This document shows, piece after piece, positions 41,405-55,821 of a stretch of DNA of 64,000 nt (position 1 is its first letter; every line of letters starts with the position of its first letter). The DNA lies in the NCBI RefSeq assembly GCF_034140825.1, contig NC_089035.1, forward strand, positions 43,454,001 to 43,518,000, given 5' to 3'. The stretch comes from Oryza sativa Japonica Group. Taxonomy: Eukaryota > Streptophyta > Magnoliopsida > Poales > Poaceae. The notes beneath the pieces are model-generated. The model saw only the letters and a program-made list of their open reading frames with translations. It did not search any database and had not been told where the DNA came from. The position numbers and the translations under genes are program-made.

Positions 41405-44400
41405 TTTTGGCACAGTTGGAACTTGGATAGACATTTCTCATTTTCGGAAAAAAACGGCTTTCTGAAGAAATTCTCACCACGATCATCAGTCAATGATATT
41501 CGTGTAAATTCGTGCGTTTTTTGATATAATTTGTTGGTTTCAGACGTGATTTATTCGGTCCGATCTTGGAACAAAAAAATGTTCTAGCTATGGTCAACAC
41601 AAAGCAGTTTTGTTTTTATATGATACATCTTCAGAGGATAACTAAAGAAAGATATAGTTCTCCAGTGTTGCAAGAACAGTTGCAGAACAAAATGGATTGT
41701 TCGGTTCTGAAAAAAGGACAGATGGATTGTCTTGTCAGCATAATTGATATATGGTCCCATTGGCCAACTAATGGAAACAAAAGGAAATCAAAAGTCTAAG
41801 GAAAAGGAGTAGCATAGCATGCGTATTTTTCATGGAGGCAGAAAGGAAACAAAGAAGAAAGAAAGGAGAGGTTCCTAGTTGCAGTAGTACAGACAAGAAC
41901 AGCATCATGGTTAGGATTTAGGAAAAGCAATCAATCATCTCCTTCTCCACTAATATCATGCTCTCATTGGCTTCTAACCCACTAAACAAAACCAAACCTA
42001 CATCTGTCGCTGTAATCCTTTTTCTGAAGAAGAAACATATATTACACGCCGAGAAGAAAAGGTGGTGGTATGAATTGATCTAAAATGGAGAGAACTAACT
42101 GAGCTGACTCAACAGCAGGTCACTTGCTACCCAATTTCTTAATATCAGAGGAGAAAAGGCACTTTTCTGAGAAATATTACTTTTTTCTTTCCTTTCTCTT
42201 GTCTGTAAAAAGGATCAGAGCACTGTCATCCACTAGGCTTATACACCTGTCGAATCTAAGAACAAGTCTGTCAAAAAGTTTACAAAGACCATCCTCAGAT
42301 CAGTGGACCAGAAGCAGGGTTCCATGTTTTGGAATGCAAAACAGATTATCTTTTTTTCCCTTGAGGGGGAGAAATTTGGAACTGAAAATTTTGAAATTTG
42401 AACAACTTTTCACTGAATTTGAATATCCTTTTGGTAATTTTACTCCTACATGAGCACACCCTATTAACTATCAAGAGCCACCAATATACCTGAAATTTTG
42501 GGAATTTTGGAAAATTGAGTCCAAATTTGTGACATCCAGCTAATAAGCGAGAGATTGATTGAAGCTACGTGATTAAAAGAAGAAAGCAGAGCTAGGCATG
42601 GCGCTTTCTTAGGTAGAAGGATGCATGCAGTGAACAGTGGTGTTAGGTTGAGAGGTTGGAGTTTGCCACAAGTGAAGTGATGAGAATGTAATGGGACAGC
42701 AATTAGCATTAGCATTAGCATGACCGACTAAGTTGGTTCACTGCTTATTCTAACCAAGGACAACACGAGTCCATGTCCATCCATGCTTTCTCTGTCAAGT
42801 GACTGGACAACATGGCATTCTTTTTAAATTTTCTTCTTTGATTCAAGGAGGACAATTCGCATTGCACTGGGAAAGCTACGCATCATTAAACTATGTTTAT
42901 TGTGGATTTTGTACTTTGTGCATCGAGTTTGATCTGTATTATAATATTGTCCAGAAGATGGCAGGAATCTTGGCAGAAATAATACTATACTCCACATGTA
43001 GCTCTCTGCATAATTCCTGGATAGTTTGCTGCTCATTCTTTGTCCATCCTTTTCTTGATTAAGTACTTTTTTCTGATCTTTGAGTGAAGATCAAGCACAC
43101 CATATCTTCAATGGATGCTCTCATTGCCCAGACTTCGAGGAATTAATGGCACAGCTCAAACAGATGGATGATCTGAAACAGTGGAAACCTGAAAATATGC
43201 ACAGTTACATCAAAAAGATGATCGTCTTGACACTGAAACACAGATAAATCCCCTCTTGTGCTATATATGTTGAGTAAATAAATATCTGCAGCTGAAAACA
43301 GGTAGTACAATTAGTGGATAAGATCTAATGAAATCTCAAGAGTAATATATGCCACAACAATAAGACAAATCAGAAAGATTAACAGTGGGCCTATGAGGCA
43401 GATCATTATTCAGACAAAAAGGTGTCCAGCAACTACATAAAACTTTCTCCTTGCAAGAGTATGAAGAGCAAAAAATTAAAGAGAGAGCACTAGCACACTA
43501 GCAGATGCAATGCAACATCACTGTCTCTTCAATTGAATCGAGTGGCCACAGCTGCTTCCTTTTTAATTCTCTACAGGGCTGGAGTGGCTGCAAAGTCCAG
43601 AGGCAGTAGCTTTCTGCGCATAAAGTCGATCGATCGAGTGAGTACATTGAGGAATAACAATAACTCCATATCATCTCATGAGATGGCTGGCTTCCACCAA
43701 CAACCATACACCACGCACGGGTAGCTTTCACGCTCGATTGCTGACTGGAAAGATACTCACTACACACTGCATCTCTAGTAGTATTCATCACATTAATTAA
43801 CTCAATTGTGGCAAGAAGAATTCATCGTCTTCTCCTTTTGGTACTTAGCTGTTAATATATTCATCAGTCTTGTAAACAAATTTTAGTATCAATTCCTTGA
43901 TGATATGCCCATCCAAAGCAACCTGCTGCACTTTGGGACAATAGGACGGAACTGAACTGTTGAGCCATGTGGGAGACAAATGCAAGTAAGATCCTACTTG
44001 GCATGTGAAATCCAAGAAAGTTGTTATGAGCTACATATAACAAGAGAGATTAAGATTAAGTCGGTTCTTATAATTTATCTGATCAGAGTTTCGTGCCATG
44101 CTAAATATCCCTTAATCTGTGTAAACAACAAAATCATTATTCGGTGACCGTCCGATTGTAATCCCTTTTTGGGTCAGTGGTCGAATCAGCTGTCATTGTT
44201 TTTGGCTGAATTCATGAAAACAACTCCTTCGTAGGGAAGACAATTCCTTGCACCGCACGCAGCCATGAGCTTTTCTTTTTCTCTATATACCTAGTCATCA
44301 GCTAGTCTCCTTTATGCAATTTCTTTTATCTTCTCTTTCTTTAAGCCACCAATAATACATAACATTTTTTTGTGTGGACAGAATAGGATACTCTTGGGAG

Positions 44401-44554
44401 CCATATATATGCAGGGAAGAGGCTAAGGAGAGCAACTCCACTCACTCTGTGTTTCACTTGCTGCCTTTCAGTTGCAAAGCATAGCTGTTCTCACACCTGC
44501 CTTGTAGCTAGAGTGGTTAGCAGAGAAGGGAAGCAGTGGAGTTCAGGTTCAGCC
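41405..44554. other. Intergenic interval, Di19 promoter at its right end
   Basis: No protein-coding gene is supported. Reading frames here are short and lack domain features. A small GCATTA tandem occurs at about 42,704-42,721. The last 150 bp contain the presumed transcription start and leader of the Di19 gene (TATATATA at about 44,403). Confidence 0.4.
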
Positions 44555-46559
44555 ATGGAGGTTGAGGCTTCCTACAGCTATGGCTTCCTTCCTTCAGGCA
44601 GGCACCAGCCTTATGCACCACCTCCTCCCCACCCTGCAGGTATGCTTGCTTGATCCATGGATGCAAACCATGCGTTCTTGTGGCACTTCTACTTCTTGTT
44701 CCTACAGTTCTTGGATGAATAGTTTCTGCTTATTGCTTCCTCTCTTCAGCTAAATTTGCTATCAGATTGTTCTCTGCATCTGTATTGTGCTGTAACAGAT
44801 TCATGTCTTCTTGTGGCACTTTTACTTCTTGTTCCTTCAGTCCTTGAATGAATAGTTTCTGCTTATTGCTTCATCTCTTCAGTCAAATTTGCTATCAGAC
44901 AGTTCTTTGCATCTATATCGTGCTGTAACAGCTTCATGTATTTTCCTGGCCTTTCTTGAAGAGTATAGCTATGTTTGTCAATGAATTTCTATGCACCTTT
45001 TTCCTTGAGTTTTCTGTCACTATTTTGTGGTTGTTTGCAAGCATTTAGAAGCATTGGCTTGGTCTTCAGATACAACCAAAAAAAATGCGCTTCTTTCTTG
45101 CCTTCTCGTTTACCTTGACTTATGGGAATCATTGCAAGATTGAGAAGAAAGCTGAACACCTGGCCTTTTTCTTCAATTCAAGGACTAGCATAAAAGAAAA
45201 AATAAGTTTGATTAATGATGACTTGACTTACAACATTTTTAACTGGTTTCTTCTTATTTGATTCAGAGGAAGGCGAATTGTGGGAGTACTTTCCATGCCC
45301 TTTCTGTTACATCGAGGTTGAGGTGCCCTTCATCTGCAACCATCTTCAGGAAGAGCATTGCTTTGACACCAGAAATGCTGTAAGAGAGCCTACCTCTCAA
45401 CTTGTTCTATTTCTCTCTGTAGGTTGTTTTTTGGATGGACTAATATGCAAAAACCAGCTTTCATTAATCAAAGCCTAGTCTTAATCTAACCAGTTGCTCA
45501 TGATGTATATGCATCTTCAATTATGAGATAGTACCTGTATATGCAAGGGAACAATAATAGCTTTCTTGGACCACTTAGCAAATCTGGAGTTATAGGGCCC
45601 GTGAGTAAGCAATCTTCTAGAGACTCCCAAGTCCTAACATGATGCTGTATTTATATTAACACATTTCAAGGAACTGACCCTAATTTCCTCTCATAGAAAA
45701 GGACTTTTGTGAAGTAATCTCTGGATGAAATTATTGTTGCTTAACAAGAACTTGTGTTAACAATTTCAAGAAACTTAGCATAAGTTACTGACATATGAGA
45801 CAATTACTCGTTCATACTACAAATGTGGAATATACACAAATTAGATAAAGTTCCATGCTAAACTTGTTCCTAAACAAATGGTAAACAAGTCAATTTTATG
45901 AACTTGCTGTCCATTCTGAAGCTGAGTCGATGTTCATGGAATTCAGGTGTGCCCGTTGTGCGCCGACAATATAGGGAGAGACATGGGTGCCCATTTCAGA
46001 GTTCAACACTCACATCTTCTCAAGGTACCACTAATCCTACTACTTGAGAACCAATGCCAGTATATTATAAGCACAATGAATCATTCACTTCATCATCTGA
46101 TCAAACATAAATCTGAACATGGCAGAGAAGGAAACCTTCTAGGCCCAGCAGCTCATGGCCTACACCCTCCAACAATTCAGACCCCTACTTTGAGGGGCCT
46201 CCACAGTATATGATGAACAACAGGACATACCAAGATCCTGCACCTGATCCACTGCTCTCCCAATTTATCTGCAGCATGGCTCAAACTGACACTAACTCGG
46301 ATAACACAAACACTGAAATTGCAGTTTCAGCAGTCTCACATGATCAGAGGTAAATAAAGATTTCTGTTCATCGTTCAGTAGTTTAGAACTTGGTGTTACT
46401 GGAATACTGGTTATGAATGCCAAGTAACTGATGATGCATTCTTGTTGCAGGTTGAGTCAGCGTGTGACTCTGACTGATGATGCATCCAAGCTGGAACTCA
46501 AGGAAAGGTTGCAAAGAATCGAGTTTGTCAAGGAGATAATCATGTCGACAATTCTTTAA
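44555..46559 (+). CDS. Dehydration-induced 19 (Di19) family zinc-finger protein
   Basis: Plant nuclear protein family with two atypical Cys2/His2 zinc fingers, linked to drought, light and ABA responses. Five exons: 44555-44639, 45267-45379, 45947-46024, 46126-46349, 46451-46559, giving 202 residues, near the family norm. Finger 1: Cys39, Cys42, His54, His59 (FPCPFC ... CNHLQEEH). Finger 2: Cys68, Cys71, His82, His87 (CPLCADNIGRDMGAHFRVQH), followed by LLKRRKPSRP, the usual basic nuclear signal. The C-terminal Di19 domain ends RLQRIEFVKEIIMSTIL. Intron 1 carries a 133-bp-period tandem duplication. A possible alternative last exon lies near 46,817-46,870. Confidence 0.93.
44675..44931. repeat. 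Tandem duplication in Di19 intron 1
   Basis: Two 124-bp copies (44,675-44,798 and 44,808-44,931), period 133 bp, around 90% identical by eye with no long gaps. Both end GTGCTGTAACAG. Confidence 0.9.
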
Positions 46560-47184
46560 TTTGTTGTCTAGTGTTACTTAGCAAGTTTTATTTATGTTTT
46601 GTGTTTTGTGAGCGCAGATGTATCAGTCATGTATGCGCAACATCCCCTGGCTCACAGATATATAATCTATACCATGTAATATTCTAGTAGATGAATGCTT
46701 GCATACTTTGGCTCCAAGTTTGTCATATGAATTATTATACATCTGGCAGGAGAATATGCCATATCCCATACTAATACCTGGATACATAATTACATTAAAA
46801 AGAACTCCATTGCAGGAATCGTCTGTTCCAGTTGACTCGATAGCATCTTCCAGTTATGAGGACGACTAGACAATGCTTCTGGTTGTGGTCACACTATATA
46901 ATATTAAGCTATAATAATAATAAGAACACAGCATGGAGGGAAAAAAAATAAAGTAGAAACAGTGAGGAGGGCTGTGACAACTCATGAAAATAGCATAGCA
47001 CAGCACAGCAAGGAGATCAAACAGAAAAAATGGAATTAATAGATAGATATGACGTTTCGTATGCTCTACACGTATCATGAATATCACCATCATCATATCT
47101 AGCTTAGCTCTCTACACAAGTGCTACTATTGTATTGGGGCTAAAAAATAGGTGAGCGGATTAACAGCAGGTAATGTATAGTAGC
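46560..47184. other. Convergent 3' flanks of Di19 and the DUF707 gene
   Basis: Contains both 3' UTRs. An acceptor-like CATTGCAG at 46,809-46,816 followed by an 18-codon frame ending SSSYEDD may be an alternative Di19 exon. Nothing else is recognised. Confidence 0.4.
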
Positions 47185-50100
47185 CTAGTGGACAAATGTT
47201 ACGTTTGGTGGGGGGACGCCCATCATCTCGTAATATGACTTCTCTGCCTCCGCAATTCTCGTCTGGAAAATTCCCCATTCTTTCCGACAACGTTCCCTTA
47301 CCTGAAATAGAACAACAACAAAGCTCAGTAACAAGCATTTATGCACAACCCTGCAAGGAAGACGATTCGATAAAAGAATGTTGTTGGATGCCTACCCCTT
47401 CCCACGGTGCCCTCCCGTGCTCTGACTGCCCCTGTGAATTTTCAACAAAAGACAAAGACATTAAGCACAAACTTTTCCGGGCATCTCGTTCTCTATAGAT
47501 GTGATTCTTTTGATCCTTACCTGGTTCCCAAGAGAAGGAACCACTTGATGTACAATCCATTGGGAATCAACGACACCGATTTTCTCATGTGCAGGCTGCA
47601 AAGATTAAAATAATCAGCCAGACAGATGGAAATGATATGGGCAAAAGCCGTAGACAAGTATGTGTGCTGCATACATCTACACATCTTCTGAGAGCGAAAT
47701 CAAGACCCCATCCATGAACCAAGTCATTCTGCAAAACCGATAAGATCATCAACCATGTGAAGATGTGTAGCACCCCAAGGTCCTGAGTTCAAATCCCCAT
47801 AGGAGCGAATTTCGGATTGGGTTATTTGAGGGCTAAGTTCCCTGTTTGATAGGCTAAGTTCCTAAATTAAAATGGCTGCATATATCCGGTTGGATATAGA
47901 GGCCGGGTAAAAAATACCCTTCTCTAAAAAAAAAATCAACCATGTGAAGAGGTGGGCAGATAATGGAAATCTGGTACCTATGAAAATTATGTCATACCTG
48001 AATCATATGCCATACACATCTCCATGCATCTCTGGAGAACACCGGGGCCATTATTTCAACAAAGCTGTACATCAAACACAAATAGTTAGCCCCTCTTCAC
48101 ATACATCAGCTACCCAAGTAGAGGAGGAAGCTACATACGCAGCACAAGGTGGAAGATGAGGGTCAGTGCACCAGCCTGGTCTCTCCTCTGTCTCCCTGTA
48201 AAAACGAATCCACAACATAACTTTATGAGATTATAAAGGGAAAGAAATGAAGTTCTATTGATCAGTAAGTGGGCTTTTTTTTTTTTTTGCCTTGCTCAAG
48301 ACTTCAAATTCTGAATCCTTGTTACAAGCACATTTTTAGGAGCATAGATCAAATGATGTCTCAACCTTACTAATCACTATGCATTATAAAAAAATGCATG
48401 TTTGTAAGGGACACAAACCATACAGCTATAGCTACAGATGAAAGTTCTTCCACTTACTTGTGAACCTGGTGATCCCCTCTTCTTTTGGTCATCTGCCATG
48501 TCAATCCCCGATCTGGCTCTAAACCAGGTTGTGAGATTTCTAGCTGATATTTCTTGACAAGTTTAATGTACCTGCATTGTAAATCCTGTCAGCAGAATCA
48601 CCAGAAATCTGCAATTGAGAAATTGTTCAATGAAGATCGAAAGCATACTCCTCTGCGTTAAAATGCTCAACTCCAAGATCCTCGTCCCAGATAAATATGT
48701 ACTCATAAGATGCCACGATATCAGGGTGTAAGAATCTTTTGGCATACCACCTACAATTTAAACAAAACAGTATCTTTAGAATCACCTTCCAATTTAGACA
48801 ATTATAAAGGATATCAAAGGAGCAGAGTGTACCATTTCGCTTGCCTCCGTACACTAACATGTATAGCTCGCTTTGACCACTCAAATTCATCCCATTCACT
48901 CACCCGACCATCATAGTGAAATAACAGGATAGCAAAATTATCAGAAAACTGCAACAGCAGAAAAATAAAAGATTAGGCAATTGACAAGTTACAATTTCAT
49001 GGTGTGTTTAAATTAAATACAAAGTAAAGTGTCCAATGACACAAACATGCGCTGTACAAGAAAAGAAACAGCGGTTGTTTGACTATACAACCTTTGGGTG
49101 TGGCAGTACTTTCAAAGGTGTCTTATAGCTTAGTTTTCAAGTTCTCTAAAAATACATGTGTATATAGTTCAATTTTCAAGAATTACCTTCTTGACTGCCC
49201 TATTTATGTTCTCTTTCTGCGAAATTCCGACAGTGAAAGTAACAAGGTACTTCGGTTTGAAGGGTAGATCCTGCAAAATTAAGTATCAGTATCAGTGACA
49301 GACAAATATATAGCTATACACTTTGTAAGGGACATCAATACTATTTTTTAGGAACAATAAAGATCAGCGAGCAGAAATTAAGACCCATTGCCATTAGCCA
49401 ACTTTGATGGAACAATAAGGAAAAACCAGAAGAGAATTCACAAAAAACAGCTCAGATTTGCATGGTCGAATCATCAGTATATAGCAGCATGAATTAGTTG
49501 CATGAGAACAACTAATAGTGACAAATCGGCGCAAGAACATAAGAAGTTATTTAAGAAAAAAGCTGTGAGAACTGAGAAGAATATAGCATATTTGTTTTCT
49601 CTTTTTAAGTGGAAATATAGCATAGTCAAGTGAAAAAAAAAAGAGAAGGCATCCAAGAAACTGAACATATCCTGACAGGAATTAGAGCTGATATGAAACA
49701 TAGAGTGGATACATGAATATTACCTCATCTGGGTTTCCCCATAACCTGCGTGGATGAAAATCGGACTCTGGTACAACAATACCAGGTGCCAGGCTCTCTG
49801 CTCCTCTGGGGTTTGTTGGTACATAAATCTAGAAAGTTATCAAGCAATAACAGTGTCAGAAATATCAAAAGGAAAAAGTTGGTCAGAAACAAAACATAGT
49901 TCCCCTTGATGCTGTCATTTAGAGTAAAAGTACTGTATTCTTGCGCAACAGAAAAAATGGGGGAAAGAAGATTGTTTGTGGTGCATCACTCAATTGTAGG
50001 ATCAAAGCAAACACACAGCATCGTACCTTCATGGCAGTGTCTGAGCTTGATTCAGTATCATTTCCCTTTGCATTCCTAGCAGCTGTCCAAGCATGATTTA

Positions 50101-50472
50101 GTATCGCTTGAGCTGTCAATGCTGAGTTCTTGTCTTCTATGTACGAAACAATACTAGATGGGAAGTGAAGCTGCAACATATGCAAAGAGCAGCATGTTAA
50201 AACTCTTCAAAGGAAACTTACATCAGTGCAGTGTATTGATAAGCCATGTCCATACCTTTGTTATGCTAACTGCTGGGAACGAAATTCCAATAAAGAAACC
50301 TAACATCACCCCAATAACTGTTACTACAAGAAGCCTCATGCTTTCGTTGGGTTTGCGAGGTGCACTGCATGAGCGCCAAGATAAGGATCAAAAGGAAGTA
50401 GCATAGCAAGGAATATAGATAAGGAAAAGGAAGCGAGACAAACCTGCGACCAACTATTGGAAGTTTGGCCAT
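47185..50472 (-). CDS. DUF707 protein (type II membrane, glycosyltransferase-like, function unknown)
   Basis: Member of the plant DUF707 family, often labelled lysine-ketoglutarate reductase trans-splicing-related; real activity unknown. Thirteen exons (minus): 50472-50444, 50364-50256, 50170-50027, 49828-49724, 49270-49187, 48948-48833, 48750-48649, 48571-48458, 48195-48139, 48064-47998, 47728-47675, 47595-47521, 47301-47185, giving 390 residues. A single membrane segment at about 21-42 (LLVVTVIGVMLGFFIGISFP) after a short basic cytosolic tail suggests a Golgi-type anchor. Conserved blocks: KYLVTFTVGI, FHYDGRVSEWDEFEWS, KWWYAKRFLHPDIV, YEYIFIWDEDLGVEHF, and NDLVHGWGLDFALRRC. The DED acidic motif resembles a metal-binding glycosyltransferase site (inference). 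The transcript probably starts near 51,500-51,700 with a spliced 5' UTR. A SINE sits in the intron between exons 10 and 11. Confidence 0.9.
47764..47934 (+). mobile_element. tRNA-derived SINE, 5'-truncated, in a DUF707 intron
   Basis: 171 bp with a B-box-like GAGTTCAAATCC near the start and an A-rich tail. It is flanked by a perfect 16-bp duplication ATCAACCATGTGAAGA (47,748-47,763 and 47,935-47,950). The A box is missing. The long exact duplication indicates L1-type target-primed insertion that is fairly recent. Confidence 0.8.
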
Positions 50473-52380
50473 TGTTTAGTATACTGGTACAAGCATAGGA
50501 GATGGAGCCTCGTGAGTGCAGCTTCTATGCATTGCGCAGCGAGAACATAACGGTGATAGGTGGAGTCGTGTATGCACCAACAGAAGGAACGCAAACCTGA
50601 AGGACAGTGATACATAAATGAAAATAAGACGGATGTAGCTGCATAACAAGGTTAGCTGAACCAAAAGAGAATTAGATTGATTACGATAACAATACCATCA
50701 ATCAACGGGTAAAGCCTTTTGCGAGTGGCAACTAGGCTTTTGTAGGTTGGAGTTGTTTGTGGGAATAAGGCCTTGAGCTTTGGATACAAGGCATGGAAAT
50801 TGGAGGTGTGCAAGGGAGATCCCGAGGCTTGACTTAAAAAGGGTGGGTTCTTGGAGGGTACTTGTAGTAATGGTAAGGGAACGTACAGAGTAGACAGTCG
50901 GTTCATGGTTTAAATTAAGGCAAGAAGTGGGTTAATAAGGTTGCAGAATATAGAAAAGCTGTGAACTGGCGACCAACTAACCAAGCTACTAGTAACAGGA
51001 ATCAGTTCATCCTGTCTGTCCCCCGCTTAAGTAAACATGGGGAAAAAAGACACGCTTTTTTTTAGGGGGACAAGAATAACAGTTGTACCGTCTTTTTTCC
51101 CCCCGCCCCGTTTGCGAGATAATCCCTCCCGTAAATAGTCCATACAGCGCAAGTACAAGAAGAAGAAGAAGAAGAAGAAGAAGAAGAAAAATTGGTTTTG
51201 GAATAATCAGTGGATGCGTGAAGAAAGAAATTGGGTGTGGTTATAAGGAGGAGAGGGAATCTGCAGGGCGTGGCAATTGCAATTTGGTACAAGAAAGAAG
51301 AAGATGGTGAGGGGGTGGGGGGAATTGGAGGTATAATAACGTACCTTGGGTGGTGGAATCGCCGCGAGGGGCGAAACCCTAGAATCTGTGAGTCCAATCC
51401 CGCACCAGTGCGGGTGCCCAGGTCGAAGAAGCACGGGGCCGGGGCAGTAGGAGATTTGGAGAGGGGAAGGGGTTGGGGTTGGCGCGCACTATGCAGGCAA
51501 GCAGGTCGATGAGATGGGATTGCGTTGCAGGGGGAGAAGAAGAAGAAGACGACGACGACGACGAGGAGGAGGTGGAGGAGGAAGACGACGATGGCGTGGC
51601 GTGGCTCCGGGGGGGGACCAGACCGAAACCGCGACGCGGCTTCCGTTTCGACTCCTCCTCCTCGACCTCACTCCAGCTGAGCCGACCCGACCACACACAC
51701 CCTTTACTGTAGTCCATAGGTTGGTTATCTATCCAACCTGGGCTCAATCTCGATGGCCCATCATCGTACAAGCCCACCACGCTCTCTGTGACTGTCATGT
51801 GGGCCCATCAACAACTTGGACCTATTCTCTGCTGTCTTTTCTGCTCTCACTAGTCAACGGTCAGCCCTCCACGTCACAGCTTCATACTCTTCTTCTTCTT
51901 TATTTTTGAGATTACATACATTTCGCTTCTTTCCTTGCTTCTCCACGCTGATGTGGACGGTTGAAGACTCACACGTAGTACGTACTTACTTCATGCCAGA
52001 CTTTTACTATTTTTTTAAAAAAGTTGTATAGAAAAATATTAAGAACTGCATGCATGAATTAATATTGGATGATCCATGGACGTGTACTGCTGGCAGGATC
52101 ACATTAATTAGTTAGTAAGATATGCATGTGTTAATTAGTAGCCTTCATCTCTCCCTATACCAACAAAAAACAAGCCTCCATTTCAACTCGATCGATCGTG
52201 CCTAACTATACTTGCTAGCGTGCGAACGTTCTCTCTCTAGATCATCTTTATCCACCACACGTGTACCTATCTTAATTATTTAATTGATTGCGTGGCTTTG
52301 ATTTCGTCAACGCAACTCTAGTATCAGGTGGAGACTTCGTTTTTCTTCCTCAATTAATTCAACCCATACGTAATTAAGTA
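50473..52380 (-). promoter_or_regulatory. DUF707 gene 5' region, promoter and flank
   Basis: A noncoding first exon on the minus strand ends at about 51,346 (CCACCCAAG/GTACGTT). Upstream, 51,737-51,806 has several GGCCCA/TGGGCC and AGCCCA words. There is an (AAG)n run at about 51,157-51,188 and a GAA/GAC/GAG-rich stretch at 51,535-51,590, both in transcript leader or intron. Beyond 51,850 the DNA is AT-rich and noncoding. Confidence 0.55.
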
Positions 52381-52610
52381 CTCCATTCATATATTTTAAT
52401 ATATGACGCGTTGACTTTTAACAAACGTTTAACCTTTCAAAAAAAATTATGTAATTATAATTTATTTTATTGTGACTTGATTTATCATCAAATGTTTTTT
52501 AAGCATGACACAAGTATATTTTTATATTTGCATAAAAATTTTGAATAAGACGAGTGGTCAAATGTTAGTTATAAAGTCAATAACGTCATACATTGAAAAT
52601 ACGGAGGGAG
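52381..52610. mobile_element. Stowaway MITE
   Basis: 230 bp, TA flanks on both sides, right end ACGGAGGGAG and left CTCCATTCATATATTTTAAT with matching inner inverted sequence (TATGACG / CGTCATA). This is the standard Stowaway (Tc1/Mariner) structure. Confidence 0.88.
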
Positions 52611-52612
52611 TA

Positions 52613-53664
52613 GCTAGGACGTATATATGCGCGATATTCTCTTGATGCAGATAGTCGCGTACACAACACACGTACTACGTAGAGATCTCGGTCGATCTCC
52701 TCTCAACTCTCAAGTCTCAAGTCGTCTCAGCAACTCTCTCAGCCTTCATTTCCATCATGTTTCCTTGTCTTTACCATTCCACCGATCGTTTACCAAGAAT
52801 ATACTTTTCTACTGATGGAGTATATATATTTGTAGTTTACTGTACATTATTTGTAGTTTTGTACCATTAATTTGTACTACTAGTTAACAGTCTCGACTAG
52901 ATTACTCCATCTGTACCATAAAAAAAGGGCAGATTTTTCTTTGCCTTGTGCTACTAGTATGCGTGTCTTTATTGACTCCCAGGGCAATAGATTAGTACTA
53001 CTATACTTCTAATTAAGCTTGCATGATTGCTAGATTACGGTCATAATGGCTAGCGAAAGTACGTACGTACGTGTGCCAAACCTGCCTGCCTGCCTATATA
53101 TCTGAACAGAGTTTCAACAAAAGTACTCCTCCAAATGATGCACTACGGACGTAGTATTATTCTATAGCAGTACAGAACTTTACATGTGTTGGAAAAAAAT
53201 CTAAACAAGATAATAATATTTACTTGTTCCGTAACATTTCGATCAAAACTCAAGAGCTGCTAGTTGTTATTATGGGCGGCACAAAAGCGAAAATGAGCTG
53301 GTTGTGGGCTCCAATGTGGTTGACGATGATATATACCAGCCCATGGGCTTACTTTTGGGCCTTCTTATTTGGAGTGTACAAGAACAATTTAGGCCCTTAT
53401 TAGTTCTCAAAAGTTTAGGCTTAATTAGTTCACCTGCGTTTTTCTCTTCTATCTTCGTCTTAGCTGTGAAGTAAAGTAGTAAACCATATATGAAATGGAT
53501 TATATACTGCCAGGAAAAAAAAACACGTGAAGGATAATAATTATGTCTCTCTGAAATTAAGTACTCCAGTTCCTCTCGCATGTGCAGTTTGCTTCAGATG
53601 CATGCCTGCCTGACACTTGTTCAGGCTTGCTTCTAGATGATACTCCGGAAGAGGAGTTTGATCA
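52613..53664. other. Intergenic interval
   Basis: AT-rich noncoding DNA. A site II-like cluster (AGCCCATGGGCTTACTTTTG followed by GGCC) lies at about 53,339-53,361 with no adjacent gene recognised. GTAC and CCTG short tandems occur near 53,060-53,095. Confidence 0.4.
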
Positions 53665-54008
53665 CTCGAGGGGATATCCTCTCGTTGTTTGCATATCACT
53701 CAAATGATTATAAAAAAATTTGAAAAAAATTAAGAAGATGTATTAATATGTGATATATCACTCCACAAACATGCAAGTAAAAATTCAACTTCTACATCTC
53801 GCAACGAAAAAAAACAAATTTGGCTCTGAATATACGTTAACTAGCTGCGGTTCAATTTGTTTTTTTCGTTACGAGATGTAGAAGTTGAATTTGAACTTAT
53901 ATGTTTGTGGAGTGTTATATCACATGTTAATACACCTTTCCAATTTTTTTTAAATTTTTTTATAACCATTTAAGTGACATACAAAAAACGAGGGGATATC
54001 CCCTCGAG
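53665..54008. mobile_element. Foldback MITE with long inverted arms
   Basis: 344 bp starting CTCGAGGGGATATC and ending GATATCCCCTCGAG. Inverted arms of about 150 bp include GCATATCACTCAAATGATTA and AACTTCTACATCTCG and their complements, around a short centre. The target duplication is unclear, so the superfamily is not assigned. Confidence 0.8.
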
Positions 54009-54278
54009 AGATTAAAACAGTTTCCCTGATGCTCCATATAATACTACTACTACTACAAGAGTAAGCGCCCAGCGTTCATATCATATGCATGCTTAAAAGC
54101 AAAGTCTAGTTCTTCAGATACCAAATCATCCAAGATGCTAACCATGTCTTAAAGCTCTCGCATGGTTCATATAACCTTCAACATGTAGCACACGCAGTTG
54201 ATCTATCGATCGATCGATCGTGTCTTTGCTTTCAAGCAAAATTAACAATCGATCTAAGAAAGAAAGAAAAGCTAAGCT

Positions 54279-54287
54279 ATATATACA
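54279..54287 (+). promoter_or_regulatory. TATA box of the cysteine protease gene
   Basis: ATATATACA about 75 bp upstream of the start codon, preceded by GATC tandem words near 54,206-54,220. Spacing is normal. Confidence 0.55.
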
Positions 54288-54359
54288 CATGCATTCTCTC
54301 ATCTCTACCATGCACAGCAGCAGCAGCTTGTATCATCCTACTAGTAGTAGCTTGCAACA

Positions 54360-55821
<1,462 letters not shown>

